5,470 nucleotides of DNA, from assembly GCA_964603455.1 (NCBI GenBank), contig CAZRVL010000119.1:1-5470 (forward strand). The letters are read 5' to 3'. A model generated the notes under the pieces. That model was not told the origin of the DNA and searched no databases. It was given only the letters and a program-made list of their open reading frames with translations. The position numbers and the translations under genes are program-made. This stretch comes from Flemingiibacterium sp964603455 (GTDB lineage Bacteria; Bacillota; Clostridia; Oscillospirales; CAG-272). Shown here piece by piece: positions 1 through 5,470 of this stretch; positions within the stretch are counted from its first letter, which is position 1; each line of letters begins with the position of its first letter.

Positions 1-165
1 AGGGTCGTGAATTATCGTCAGGTAAAATCGGTCGAATTTAAATTTCCGACCGAAACCAAAGTCTGTATTGATGGCGAAATAATCAAGGTCGATATACTCA
101 AACTGACGGTCGTACCACACGCGATCAAATTTCTGCTCCCGGTCGGAACGGTGAAAAAGAAATAA
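1..165 (+). CDS. Diacylglycerol/lipid kinase family protein, C-terminal fragment (5' end outside window)
   Basis: Frame 1 is open from the window edge to a TAA at 163-165, giving 54 residues of a protein whose start lies upstream. The tail carries a C-IDGE segment (residues 22-26 of the fragment), followed about ten residues later by V-V-P-H-A-I-K-F-L-L-P. In YegS/DagK/BmrU-type lipid kinases the last beta-strands have this pattern: an IDGE turn, then V.PgaL.vl.P just before the C-terminus. Such proteins phosphorylate diacylglycerol or related lipids at the inner membrane face with ATP. The catalytic N-terminal domain (GGDGT motif) is not in the window, so neither activity nor substrate can be judged. 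The gene is convergent with the nucleoside hydrolase gene and shares its terminator. The family call rests on this one motif region. A different protein with a similar beta-rich end is possible. Confidence 0.7.
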   Translation, partial: RVVNYRQVKSVEFKFPTETKVCIDGEIIKVDILKLTVVPHAIKFLLPVGTVKKK

Positions 166-172
166 AAAATCA

Positions 173-200
173 GCTCTCTGCACAATATATTGCAGAGAGC
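173..200. terminator. Bidirectional intrinsic terminator between convergent genes
   Basis: A perfect 10-bp inverted repeat (GCTCTCTGCA at 173-182, TGCAGAGAGC at 191-200) encloses an 8-nt loop. On the plus strand it is followed by TTTTCTTTATTT. On the minus strand the T-tract is the complement of the A-run at 164-169. It sits 7 nt after the lipid kinase stop and 6 nt after the nucleoside hydrolase stop, so it can end both convergent transcripts. Confidence 0.9.
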
Positions 201-206
201 TTTTCT

Positions 207-1088
207 TTATTTCATAAGTTCATCCAAAGTTTCGGCAATTTCTTCATCCGAAGCGACCTGTTCGAGAACAAACATAGGCACACTTCCCTGCCCGATATTT
301 TGCTCGACACAATGCCCTGTCTCATCAATGAAGACAGATGTTTCGCGCATTTTCCAAAGCGGACTCTCAGTCACCGCGGCATAGACGGTTATCGGATCCC
401 AACTCTGGCGAAGATAGGATTTTTGGCTCGAATGCAGATAATATGCTGCGCGGACGGGATGATTTTCCGGCAAAGATTGGTTATTGTGACCGGTAAAAAT
501 ATGATCGCCGAGCTCAAACGGCGAAAATACCGTTTTCACCGGCATTTTCTTGATCACATTTCTCGCCGAATCTATATCCATCTCAACATTCCATTCAACG
601 TGTTCGGGACGACTGAAGCAGCCGAGCATAGTCACAAATTCAACACATGACTTTTTCACAAGCTCGCGACCGCTGAGCGGCGAAATGTCATCTGCCGTTG
701 AATCGAGCAGCTTTGAAATGTTGCGCAACGGACCTATTGCTATCAGCGTCACATCGTGATTTTCGACAAGAAGACGGCGAAGAAGGCGAGTTGCCTCCTC
801 ATTTTCGGCAGTTTGCACATTATTTTCAAGGCAATACGGCTTCGAATATTTTTCATATTTTTCACCCGCCATAAATTGCTCGTCCTTCAAAACTCCGACA
901 GGGACTTTTTCAAATCCGAACCAATCGAGTTCCGATCTTGTAAAATATCCGCCCCACGGATTTCCGATGCAATATGTAACACCGAGAAGCTCGGCACATC
1001 CGCATTTCGCAAGATTGCACGCGACAGCAAGCGCGCCGACATCATCGCAGTCGCCGCCGAGGTCGGTATCGACTATTATTTTTTTCAT
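207..1088 (-). CDS. Nucleoside hydrolase (IUNH family)
   Basis: This 293-residue protein is about the usual length for inosine/uridine-preferring nucleoside hydrolases, which split ribonucleosides into base and ribose in the cytoplasm for salvage. The N-terminal Asp cluster D-T-D-L-G-G-D-C-D-D (7-16) is the family's calcium/ribose site in its longer DxDxGxDxDD form. T-L-I-A-I-G-P-L-R-N (114-123) matches the family's GPLTN region, T-M-L-G (153-156) the central metal/ribose loop, E-W-N (165-167) the ribose-binding E-x-N, and W-D-P (230-232) the last calcium-ligand Asp. Trp rather than His precedes that Asp, as in purine-specific (IAG-type) enzymes, so base preference is open. The ATG is 3 nt after the abrB stop, with AGGG at 1096-1099 as ribosome binding site inside the abrB end. 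The two genes are surely co-transcribed. The product has no signal peptide. The family call is firm; the substrate is inferred. Confidence 0.9.
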   Translation of the reverse strand: MKKIIVDTDLGGDCDDVGALAVACNLAKCGCAELLGVTYCIGNPWGGYFTRSELDWFGFEKVPVGVLKDEQFMAGEKYEKYSKPYCLENNVQTAENEEATRLLRRLLVENHDVTLIAIGPLRNISKLLDSTADDISPLSGRELVKKSCVEFVTMLGCFSRPEHVEWNVEMDIDSARNVIKKMPVKTVFSPFELGDHIFTGHNNQSLPENHPVRAAYYLHSSQKSYLRQSWDPITVYAAVTESPLWKMRETSVFIDETGHCVEQNIGQGSVPMFVLEQVASDEEIAETLDELMK

Positions 1089-1091
1089 AGA

Positions 1092-1343
1092 TCAGCCCTG
1101 TGCTGTCTTATTCAGCTCATCGAGGCAAGCTCTGCAAATAAGTTTACCGTTAAAATTGATTATGTCATCCGCATTTCCACAAAACATACATGCCGGAGTG
1201 TACTTTTTGAGGACGATTTTGTCTTCTTCGACGAAAATTTCCACGGCATCCTTAGTTTTGATGTCCATTTTATTGCGAAGCTCTATCGGAAGAACGATTC
1301 TTCCAAGCTCATCGATTTTACGAACTATACCTATTGATTTCAT
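1092..1343 (-). CDS. abrB: AbrB-family transition-state regulator with C-terminal zinc ribbon
   Basis: An 83-residue DNA-binding protein. Residues 1-48 form a SpoVT/AbrB swapped-hairpin domain: MKSIGIVRKIDELGRIVLP is close to the Bacillus AbrB N-terminus, followed by IELRNKMDI and the acidic/hydrophobic strand ending in IVLKKY. The C-terminal part differs from Bacillus AbrB: it has C52-x2-C55 and C70-x2-C73 with 14 residues between the pairs, a probable structural zinc site, as in many clostridial AbrB proteins. I chose the ATG at 1341-1343 because it gives the family-standard MKS start and has GTGAG 7 nt upstream. An in-frame TTG at 1359-1361 would add six residues and is less likely. The gene leads the nucleoside hydrolase unit and has its own strong promoter. 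AbrB proteins repress post-exponential genes and often their own gene. The exact regulon cannot be read from the sequence. Confidence 0.92.
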   Translation of the reverse strand: MKSIGIVRKIDELGRIVLPIELRNKMDIKTKDAVEIFVEEDKIVLKKYTPACMFCGNADDIINFNGKLICRACLDELNKTAQG

Positions 1344-1366
1344 GATATTTCTCACTTTCAATTTAA

Positions 1367-1380
1367 TTCCATAAATGGAA
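1367..1380. promoter_or_regulatory. Candidate AbrB operator (inverted TGGNA pair)
   Basis: TTCCA (1367-1371), four bases, then TGGAA (1376-1380) form an inverted pair of TGGNA elements. A further TTCCA occurs at 1392-1396, near the predicted transcription start. From what I recall of Bacillus AbrB/Abh binding studies, paired TGGNA elements spaced 4-5 bp are the preferred target. The site lies in the leader of abrB itself, between the predicted start of transcription and the ATG, which fits negative autoregulation. The pattern is seen; the binding is inferred. Confidence 0.45.
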
Positions 1381-1401
1381 AATATTTGTCATTCCATACA
1401 T

Positions 1402-1430
1402 ATTTTACCATATTTCGAGCAATTTGTCAA
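1402..1430 (-). promoter_or_regulatory. Sigma-A-type promoter of the abrB-nucleoside hydrolase unit
   Basis: On the minus strand, TTGACA (1430-1425) is followed after exactly 17 bp by TAAAAT (1407-1402), with TG one base upstream of the -10 (extended -10). Transcription would start near 1395, giving a leader of about 50 nt before the abrB ATG. The -35 matches consensus fully and the -10 matches 5 of 6. This means the unit need not depend on readthrough from the capA-like gene. Confidence 0.8.
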
Positions 1431-1483
1431 TAGTCAAAGCATATTTTAAATGACAATTTTGAAATTCGTATACAAATATATTT

Positions 1484-1514
1484 TGTGCAGAATATGGATT
1501 TTTACTTCTGCACA
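1484..1514 (-). terminator. Hairpin after the CapA-like gene, possible weak terminator
   Basis: A perfect 9-bp inverted repeat (TGTGCAGAA at 1484-1492, TTCTGCACA at 1506-1514) with a 13-nt loop lies 18 nt after the capA-like stop. In the direction of transcription it is followed by AAATATATTTGTA, not a real U-tract, so intrinsic termination would be inefficient. It may instead protect the 3' end of the mRNA or allow readthrough into abrB. It is the only such structure between the two units. Confidence 0.45.
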
Positions 1515-1532
1515 TAATTGATCTATATTGAA

Positions 1533-2831
1533 CTAATCATGTATCCGTTCTTTTGCAGCTTCACGGCGTTCGAGGTCATAAGAAATAAACTCTCCCATTA
1601 TTTTTTCGGCATACTGCACCATCGTCTCGGGAGCTGCATAAGAGTCGTAGAGATTTTTAGTTCCATGCGACAATGCCTTTGATTCTGTATATTCATCGAG
1701 AAAATATATATATGTGTTGAAATAACTCGGTCCATAGTAGAACACAGTCGGGACGAATCTCGGAGAGTCGATAAAGCAGCTTCCATCCGACATTTTCACG
1801 ATGTCAAAGGTCAAAAATCCACCAACCATATTCTGCCATGACATCATAGCCGAAACAAAATTTCCAAGCGAATATGCGCATAAAGTTTCATGCTCGCCAT
1901 CAGTAGATGTTATCCATTCTATCGGCTGCAACACGTGCGGATGATGTCCGATTATAACATCTGCGCCGTTGTCACAGAACAGCTTTGCCAGTCTCTGCTG
2001 CTCATTTGTCGTGATATTCCAGTTTTCATTGCCCCAATGCACCGAAACGATAACTATATCGGCAGCTTCACGTGCAGCAGATAATTGATCTATAATGACC
2101 TCATCGACCGTGTAAGGAACGATCGGAGCATCGCCGTAGCTCTGCATACCGTTCGTCATTTCGGTATAGCCGATCAGAGCGATCTTTATCCCATCGCGCT
2201 CGATTATCCGCGGCGTGTAGTAGTCCTCGCGGTCGGAATATCCGCCGATCATCGTCACATCGAGTTCTTTCCAGAAGTCAACAGTCGCGCTGAGTCCGCT
2301 TTTTCCCTTGTCGCACATATGATTGTTAGCAAGATTAACTATATCGAAACCGAGGTCGAGCAGGTCGTATGCGAGATCACGCGGCGAATTGAAGGTCGGG
2401 TAGCCCGAATATCCGAAGTCCGCCCCCGCCATAAGCGTTTCCTGATTTATAAAAGCAAGGTCAAATGATGTGATATAATCCGCAACATTTGCGTACATCG
2501 GCTTGAAATCATATTCCGACACATTTTTATCGCCGTTGATCTTTTCAGCCGCTGCACGTCTCTGTGCGTCCATGTAAATGCACGGATGTATCACATTATC
2601 GCCGACAGCAAGAAAGGATAATCGTGCTGTTTCGGCAGACGGAAGAACCGATTCGTCAATATTTTCGGCTGTTTCGAAGCTGTTTTTCGGGAAATCATCC
2701 GTTGAAATTTGTATATTTTCAGCTTCACTCAACCGATTTCCGCAGCCACCGAGCATAATCAGCACGAATAAAGCTGACAACAAAAAAATATTTTTGCAGT
2801 TTTTGATGATCTTTGCTTTATTTTGATACAT
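1533..2831 (-). CDS. CapA-family lipoprotein (PGA_cap, metallophosphatase-like fold)
   Basis: A 432-residue protein with a lysine-rich N-terminus, a hydrophobic stretch (15-27) and a lipobox L-G-G-C (27-30). It should be exported and lipid-anchored at Cys30. After a low-complexity linker (about 31-70), the CapA domain begins with A-V-G-D-N (75-79), then N-Q-E (129-131), N-L-A-N-N-H (166-171), S-V-H-W-G (263-267), I-G-H-H-P-H (294-299) and Y-S-L-G-N-F (320-325). These Asp, Asn and His residues match the metal-site pattern of calcineurin-like phosphoesterases, to which CapA is related. CapA itself acts in poly-gamma-glutamate capsule export or anchoring, but no capB, capC or capD is present here, so a capsule role is not supported. 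It follows the GH4 gene by 14 nt. The ATG has no Shine-Dalgarno sequence, but an in-frame stop lies two codons upstream and no better start precedes the signal peptide. The family is sure, the substrate unknown. Confidence 0.88.
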   Translation of the reverse strand: MYQNKAKIIKNCKNIFLLSALFVLIMLGGCGNRLSEAENIQISTDDFPKNSFETAENIDESVLPSAETARLSFLAVGDNVIHPCIYMDAQRRAAAEKINGDKNVSEYDFKPMYANVADYITSFDLAFINQETLMAGADFGYSGYPTFNSPRDLAYDLLDLGFDIVNLANNHMCDKGKSGLSATVDFWKELDVTMIGGYSDREDYYTPRIIERDGIKIALIGYTEMTNGMQSYGDAPIVPYTVDEVIIDQLSAAREAADIVIVSVHWGNENWNITTNEQQRLAKLFCDNGADVIIGHHPHVLQPIEWITSTDGEHETLCAYSLGNFVSAMMSWQNMVGGFLTFDIVKMSDGSCFIDSPRFVPTVFYYGPSYFNTYIYFLDEYTESKALSHGTKNLYDSYAAPETMVQYAEKIMGEFISYDLERREAAKERIHD

Positions 2832-2845
2832 TTTTTAAGATCATA

Positions 2846-4249
2846 TCACAAATTTGCAAGTCGGGTCGAAATCGCCAATGCAGGGTCAGCCGGAACATCC
2901 GCACGAACCAACCCATTCGGGATCACTATCGTCGGTGTCGGTCGAGGACGCTTTCCTGCGAAATTCGGAAGCCATTTCTGCTCGGCATCGAGCATTTCAG
3001 TGACCATTTCGCGAATCTGCTTTAGCGTCAAAACCGCGCCGCACAGCGGATCGAGTGCCGCCGCCTGAACGACAAGCTCCGGGTCGGAATACTTTTCCGC
3101 TAAAAATGTCAAGGTCTGCACATTTATATTCGTCAGATTCAGCGCGGCACATTGCGGCGGAATTTCGCCTACAAATGTCGGATGAAGTCCCGAACCATCC
3201 GCAAATACCGGATATTCAGCAATGCAGTCGGCGGGAAAATTCGAGATCATGCCGTTATTTCGCAGATTTCCGTTGAATCGGAATGGGCGGTCGAGCGCGA
3301 CAGCCTCGATAATGTACGAACCGTATTCGACCGAACGCTTCGGCAGAGTCAGCGGTTCATCTGCCAGCATATCGCGATCCTTGTATTTTTCACGCACCTT
3401 TTTAGCCCATTTCAGCGATGCGCCGGTCTCGCCGCCAAAATCCGGTTCATCACAATAAAGTCCGCGTGCAAGCTCATTTTTGCGGAAATATGGAAGATAT
3501 TCCGAAAGATGACCGGTAGATTCGGTCATAAAATAGCCAAAATGTCTAAAAACTTCGCCGCGTACTTTTTCAGAAGCATAATATTCCGGTAATTCAAATT
3601 TCTCGCGAAGCTCTGGATAGAGATCAACTCCGTTGCGTTCAAGCTTTGTAAACCATGCCATGTGATTTATTCCGGCGCAAATGTAATTTATTTCCTCTAC
3701 AGGTAAATTAAGGTAGCCTGCAATCAGTCGTATCGTCGTTTGGACACCATGACAAAGCCCAACAAACTTCACACCTTCATCGTCAAGCGCACGGCAAACC
3801 GTGGTCATCGGATTTACGTAGTTTAGCAACAGCGCATTCGGACAAAGCTCTCGCATATCACGTGCAAGTTCGCGCATCGCCGGGATGGTTCGCAGCGATC
3901 TGAAGATCGAGCCTATCGAATTTGTGTCGCCAATACACTGATCGACTCCGTATTTGAGCGGTATCTCGATGTCGAGCGAATTAGCTTCAATTCCGCCGAT
4001 GGACAGCGTCGCAATGACGAAATCCGCATCTTTAAGAGCTTCTCTTCTGTCAGTTGTCACAAAAGCATCCGCATCTATCGAGTTTTCCGCCTTTACACGG
4101 TCAAAAAAATGTTTTACATCATTAGTATGTCTTGTTGACGGAGCCATCAGCGCGAAATCAACGTGTCCAATGCCTTTTATTTGAATTATGTCGAGCAGAA
4201 GCGTTTTGCAAAAAACAATACTTCCGGCTCCAATTATCGCAATTTTCAT
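2846..4249 (-). CDS. Glycoside hydrolase family 4 enzyme, MelA-like alpha-galactosidase
   Basis: A 467-residue cytoplasmic protein resembling MelA over its full length. GH4 enzymes cleave glycosides by an NAD+- and divalent-metal-dependent redox/elimination mechanism. The N-terminus is a Rossmann fold, I-I-G-A-G-S (5-10), with D-A-D-F-V-I-A (74-80) ending the NAD domain. L-N-Y-V-N-P-M (142-148), the metal-binding C166-H167 and C-A-G-I-N-H-M-A (191-198, with His196) are the hallmark active-site segments. N-L-R-N-N-G-M-I (328-335) and L-T-N-I-N-V-Q-T-L (371-379) match the MelA C-terminal half. Two motifs deviate: the MelA CHSV is CHGV here (166-169), and the segment matching E. coli MelA DTLGPGGIMR reads DTNSIGSIFR (108-117). 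Alpha-galactoside hydrolysis is the best guess, but a related substrate such as an alpha-galacturonide is possible. No sugar transporter is adjacent. The ATG has GGAGA six bases upstream. It heads a two-gene unit with the CapA-like gene. Confidence 0.9.
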   Translation of the reverse strand: MKIAIIGAGSIVFCKTLLLDIIQIKGIGHVDFALMAPSTRHTNDVKHFFDRVKAENSIDADAFVTTDRREALKDADFVIATLSIGGIEANSLDIEIPLKYGVDQCIGDTNSIGSIFRSLRTIPAMRELARDMRELCPNALLLNYVNPMTTVCRALDDEGVKFVGLCHGVQTTIRLIAGYLNLPVEEINYICAGINHMAWFTKLERNGVDLYPELREKFELPEYYASEKVRGEVFRHFGYFMTESTGHLSEYLPYFRKNELARGLYCDEPDFGGETGASLKWAKKVREKYKDRDMLADEPLTLPKRSVEYGSYIIEAVALDRPFRFNGNLRNNGMISNFPADCIAEYPVFADGSGLHPTFVGEIPPQCAALNLTNINVQTLTFLAEKYSDPELVVQAAALDPLCGAVLTLKQIREMVTEMLDAEQKWLPNFAGKRPRPTPTIVIPNGLVRADVPADPALAISTRLANL

Positions 4250-4254
4250 GTAAA

Positions 4255-4260
4255 TTCTCC
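4255..4260 (-). promoter_or_regulatory. Ribosome binding site of the GH4 gene
   Basis: GGAGAA on the minus strand, with GGAGA ending 6 nt before the ATG at 4249. This is the clearest Shine-Dalgarno sequence in the window and fixes the start of the GH4 protein. It contrasts with the next gene in the unit, which has none. Confidence 0.85.
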
Positions 4261-4281
4261 AAAATTTGTACTTCTACCATT

Positions 4282-4310
4282 ATTATAACTCAAAAAATCG
4301 ATTTTGTAAA
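4282..4310 (-). promoter_or_regulatory. Sigma-A-type promoter of the GH4-capA unit
   Basis: On the minus strand, TTTACA (4310-4305), a 17-bp spacer and a consensus TATAAT (4287-4282). Transcription would begin near 4275, leaving a leader of about 26 nt. The promoter lies just downstream of the S1 terminator, so the unit is independent of the S1 gene. No clear operator or catabolite-repression (cre) site is visible in the short leader. Confidence 0.82.
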
Positions 4311-4322
4311 TAGGAAATGCAA

Positions 4323-4349
4323 AAAAGGACGCAAAAACTGCGTCCTTTT
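4323..4349 (-). terminator. Intrinsic terminator of the S1 gene
   Basis: An 11-bp perfect inverted repeat (AAAAGGACGCA at 4323-4333, TGCGTCCTTTT at 4339-4349) with a 5-nt loop. On the minus strand the stem is followed by TTTTTTGC including the stem's own T-run. It begins 14 nt after the S1 stop codon. The opposite strand also ends in TTTTG, but no plus-strand gene reads into it. Confidence 0.92.
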
Positions 4350-4363
4350 GTTGAATCAATAGA

Positions 4364-5464
4364 TTATTCAGCGTCGTCCTGAGCTGCTCTCTCCTGATCA
4401 ATGAGAAGAGCCTTGATCGAAAGGCTGATCTTGTGAGCCTCATCATCGATCTTGGTGATCTTCGCGTCAACTACATCGCCGACCTTGAGAACATCGGAGG
4501 GCTTTGCAAGCTTTTCGCGGGAAATCTGAGAAACGTGGATGAGTCCGTCAGCACCCGGAACGACCTCTGCAAATGCGCCGAAGTCCATGAGAGAAACGAT
4601 CTTAACAGTTGCAGTATCACCCTCAGCGTACTTTTCGGTAAAGATCTTCCACGGATCCATATCGGGAGTCTTGTAGGTGAGCGAGATTCTCTTCGCTTCC
4701 TTATCTACAGCCTTAACAGTAACGGTGATGACATCGCCGACCTTAACAACATCGGACGGATGCTTGATGCGCTTCCACGAAAGCTCGGAGGTATGAACCA
4801 TACCGTCAACTCCACCGAGATCGACAAATGCGCCGTAAGAGGTGAGGCTCTTAACTTCGCCGGTGTATTCCTGACCTTCTTCGACCTGAGCCCAGAAAGC
4901 CTCCTTGCGTGCCTTGTTAGCCTCGCGCTCGATGGAACGGATCGAAGCAACAACGCGCTTCTTCTGCTCGTTGAAATCAATTATGCGGACAGTCTTGACC
5001 TGACCCTGAAGCTCATGGAGATCAGCGTCCTTGGGAAGACCCGACTGCGATGCGGGGATGAAAATACGAACGCCGTTGCAAAGACCGATAACTCCGCCCT
5101 TAACTACGTCGATGATCTTAACCTCGATCGGCTCGCCGGCATTAGCCGCATCAACAACGACCTGCCAATTCTTGGCAACGTCGATCTTCTTCTTGGAAAG
5201 CTGAGCAACGCCCTCAGCATCGTTTACCTTAACAACGACAGCCTCGATCTCATCGCCGGGCTTGTAAGCCTCGGAGAGCTTGACCGAAGGATCATCGGTA
5301 AGTTCGGAATATGTAATGATTCCGGTGAATTTTGCACCGATGTCAACGTGGATCTCATTGTCGGAAACCGACGTTACTACGCCGCTTACGCGGTCGCCAT
5401 TGTTGATCGGACGAAGGGATTCGTCGATCATTTCCTCAAAAGTTTTTTCTGTGTTCTCGCTCAT
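4364..5464 (-). CDS. rpsA: Ribosomal protein S1-family protein, four S1 domains
   Basis: A 366-residue RNA-binding protein made of four S1 (OB-fold) repeats at about 22-92, 109-176, 197-265 and 282-351. The last two are the most typical: S-Y-G-A-F-V-D-L-G-G-V-D-G-M-V-H (209-224) and D-F-G-A-F-A-E-V-V-P-G-A-D-G-L-I-H (294-310). The four-repeat form is shorter than the six-repeat E. coli S1 and is usual in Bacillota and Clostridia, where the protein binds mRNA at or near the 30S subunit. The N-terminal F-E-E-M-I-D-E-S-L (9-17) is also typical. Codons are more restricted (AAG, CTC/CTT, GTT/GTC) than in neighbouring genes, fitting high expression. The ATG at 5462-5464 is six bases from the window edge and the frame stays open upstream. 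An S1 domain set fused to an upstream IspH domain, known in clostridia, therefore cannot be excluded. It ends in its own terminator. Confidence 0.9.
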   Translation of the reverse strand: MSENTEKTFEEMIDESLRPINNGDRVSGVVTSVSDNEIHVDIGAKFTGIITYSELTDDPSVKLSEAYKPGDEIEAVVVKVNDAEGVAQLSKKKIDVAKNWQVVVDAANAGEPIEVKIIDVVKGGVIGLCNGVRIFIPASQSGLPKDADLHELQGQVKTVRIIDFNEQKKRVVASIRSIEREANKARKEAFWAQVEEGQEYTGEVKSLTSYGAFVDLGGVDGMVHTSELSWKRIKHPSDVVKVGDVITVTVKAVDKEAKRISLTYKTPDMDPWKIFTEKYAEGDTATVKIVSLMDFGAFAEVVPGADGLIHVSQISREKLAKPSDVLKVGDVVDAKITKIDDEAHKISLSIKALLIDQERAAQDDAE

Positions 5465-5470
5465 AATATT

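Noticed and set aside
28..53. Inverted repeat TCGGTCG / CGACCGA in the lipid kinase fragment
   Set aside because: It is in-frame coding sequence, with a 12-nt AT-rich loop and no T-tract. It is probably chance from repeated GTC/GAC codons.
177..192. Similarity between the 173-200 terminator and the 1484-1514 hairpin (shared TCTGCACA plus AT-rich stretch) as a dispersed repeat
   Set aside because: Only eight bases are identical and the rest is simple AT-rich sequence, too little to call a repeat family.
756..1337. 193-residue plus-strand reading frame opposite abrB and the nucleoside hydrolase
   Set aside because: It is antisense to two well-recognised proteins, has no recognisable domain and no ribosome binding site, and its composition is that of a shadow frame.
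1344..1361. Six-residue N-terminal extension of AbrB from a TTG
   Set aside because: The downstream ATG gives the family-standard MKS start, and the extension is not seen in AbrB proteins I know. A GGAA lies before the TTG, so it is not fully excluded.
1533..2831. Capsule (poly-gamma-glutamate) biosynthesis locus
   Set aside because: Only the CapA-like gene is present. No capB, capC, capD/E or gamma-glutamyl ligase lies next to it.
3152..3592. 146-residue plus-strand reading frame inside the GH4 gene
   Set aside because: It is antisense to a highly conserved enzyme and shows no protein-like motif.
4275..4279. Single TGGTA element at the GH4 transcription start as an AbrB site
   Set aside because: It is only one half-element with no partner at 4-5 bp; such pentamers occur often by chance.

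Overview
The window looks like a piece of the chromosome of an anaerobic Bacillota, most likely class Clostridia and perhaps the Ruminococcaceae/Oscillospirales group. The main pointers are an AbrB-type regulator whose C-terminus is a four-cysteine zinc ribbon (a form I associate with clostridia), a four-domain S1 protein of clostridial type, very AT-rich intergenic DNA with clear sigma-A-type promoters, and short U-tailed terminators. This placement is inference from gene types, not from a phylogenetic marker search. There is no sign of a mobile element, CRISPR array, tRNA or rRNA.

Layout from left to right: (1) positions 1-165, plus strand, hold the last 54 codons of a lipid/diacylglycerol kinase-family protein. 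(2) A bidirectional hairpin terminator at 173-200 separates it from everything else, which is on the minus strand. (3) A two-gene unit reading leftward: an AbrB-family regulator (1343 to 1092), then, after only 3 nt, a nucleoside hydrolase (1088 to 207). A strong promoter (TTGACA, 17 bp, TAAAAT) and an inverted TTCCA-N4-TGGAA site lie upstream of the regulator. (4) A second leftward unit: a GH4 MelA-like glycosidase (4249 to 2846), then, after 14 nt, a CapA-family lipoprotein (2831 to 1533). It has its own promoter (TTTACA, 17 bp, TATAAT) and a good ribosome binding site. (5) At the right edge, a ribosomal protein S1-family gene (5464 to 4364) ends in a strong hairpin terminator.

The genes do not form one obvious pathway. 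The S1 gene is housekeeping translation machinery. The GH4 enzyme would cleave small alpha-galactoside-like sugars in the cytoplasm using NAD+ and a divalent metal. CapA is predicted to be anchored to the outer face of the membrane. The nucleoside hydrolase would salvage ribose and bases, and its tight coupling to an AbrB regulator suggests growth-phase control of that unit. I do not see a clearly new multi-gene system here. The most notable points are the candidate AbrB autoregulatory site, the AbrB-nucleoside hydrolase pairing, and two changed sequence motifs in the GH4 enzyme.
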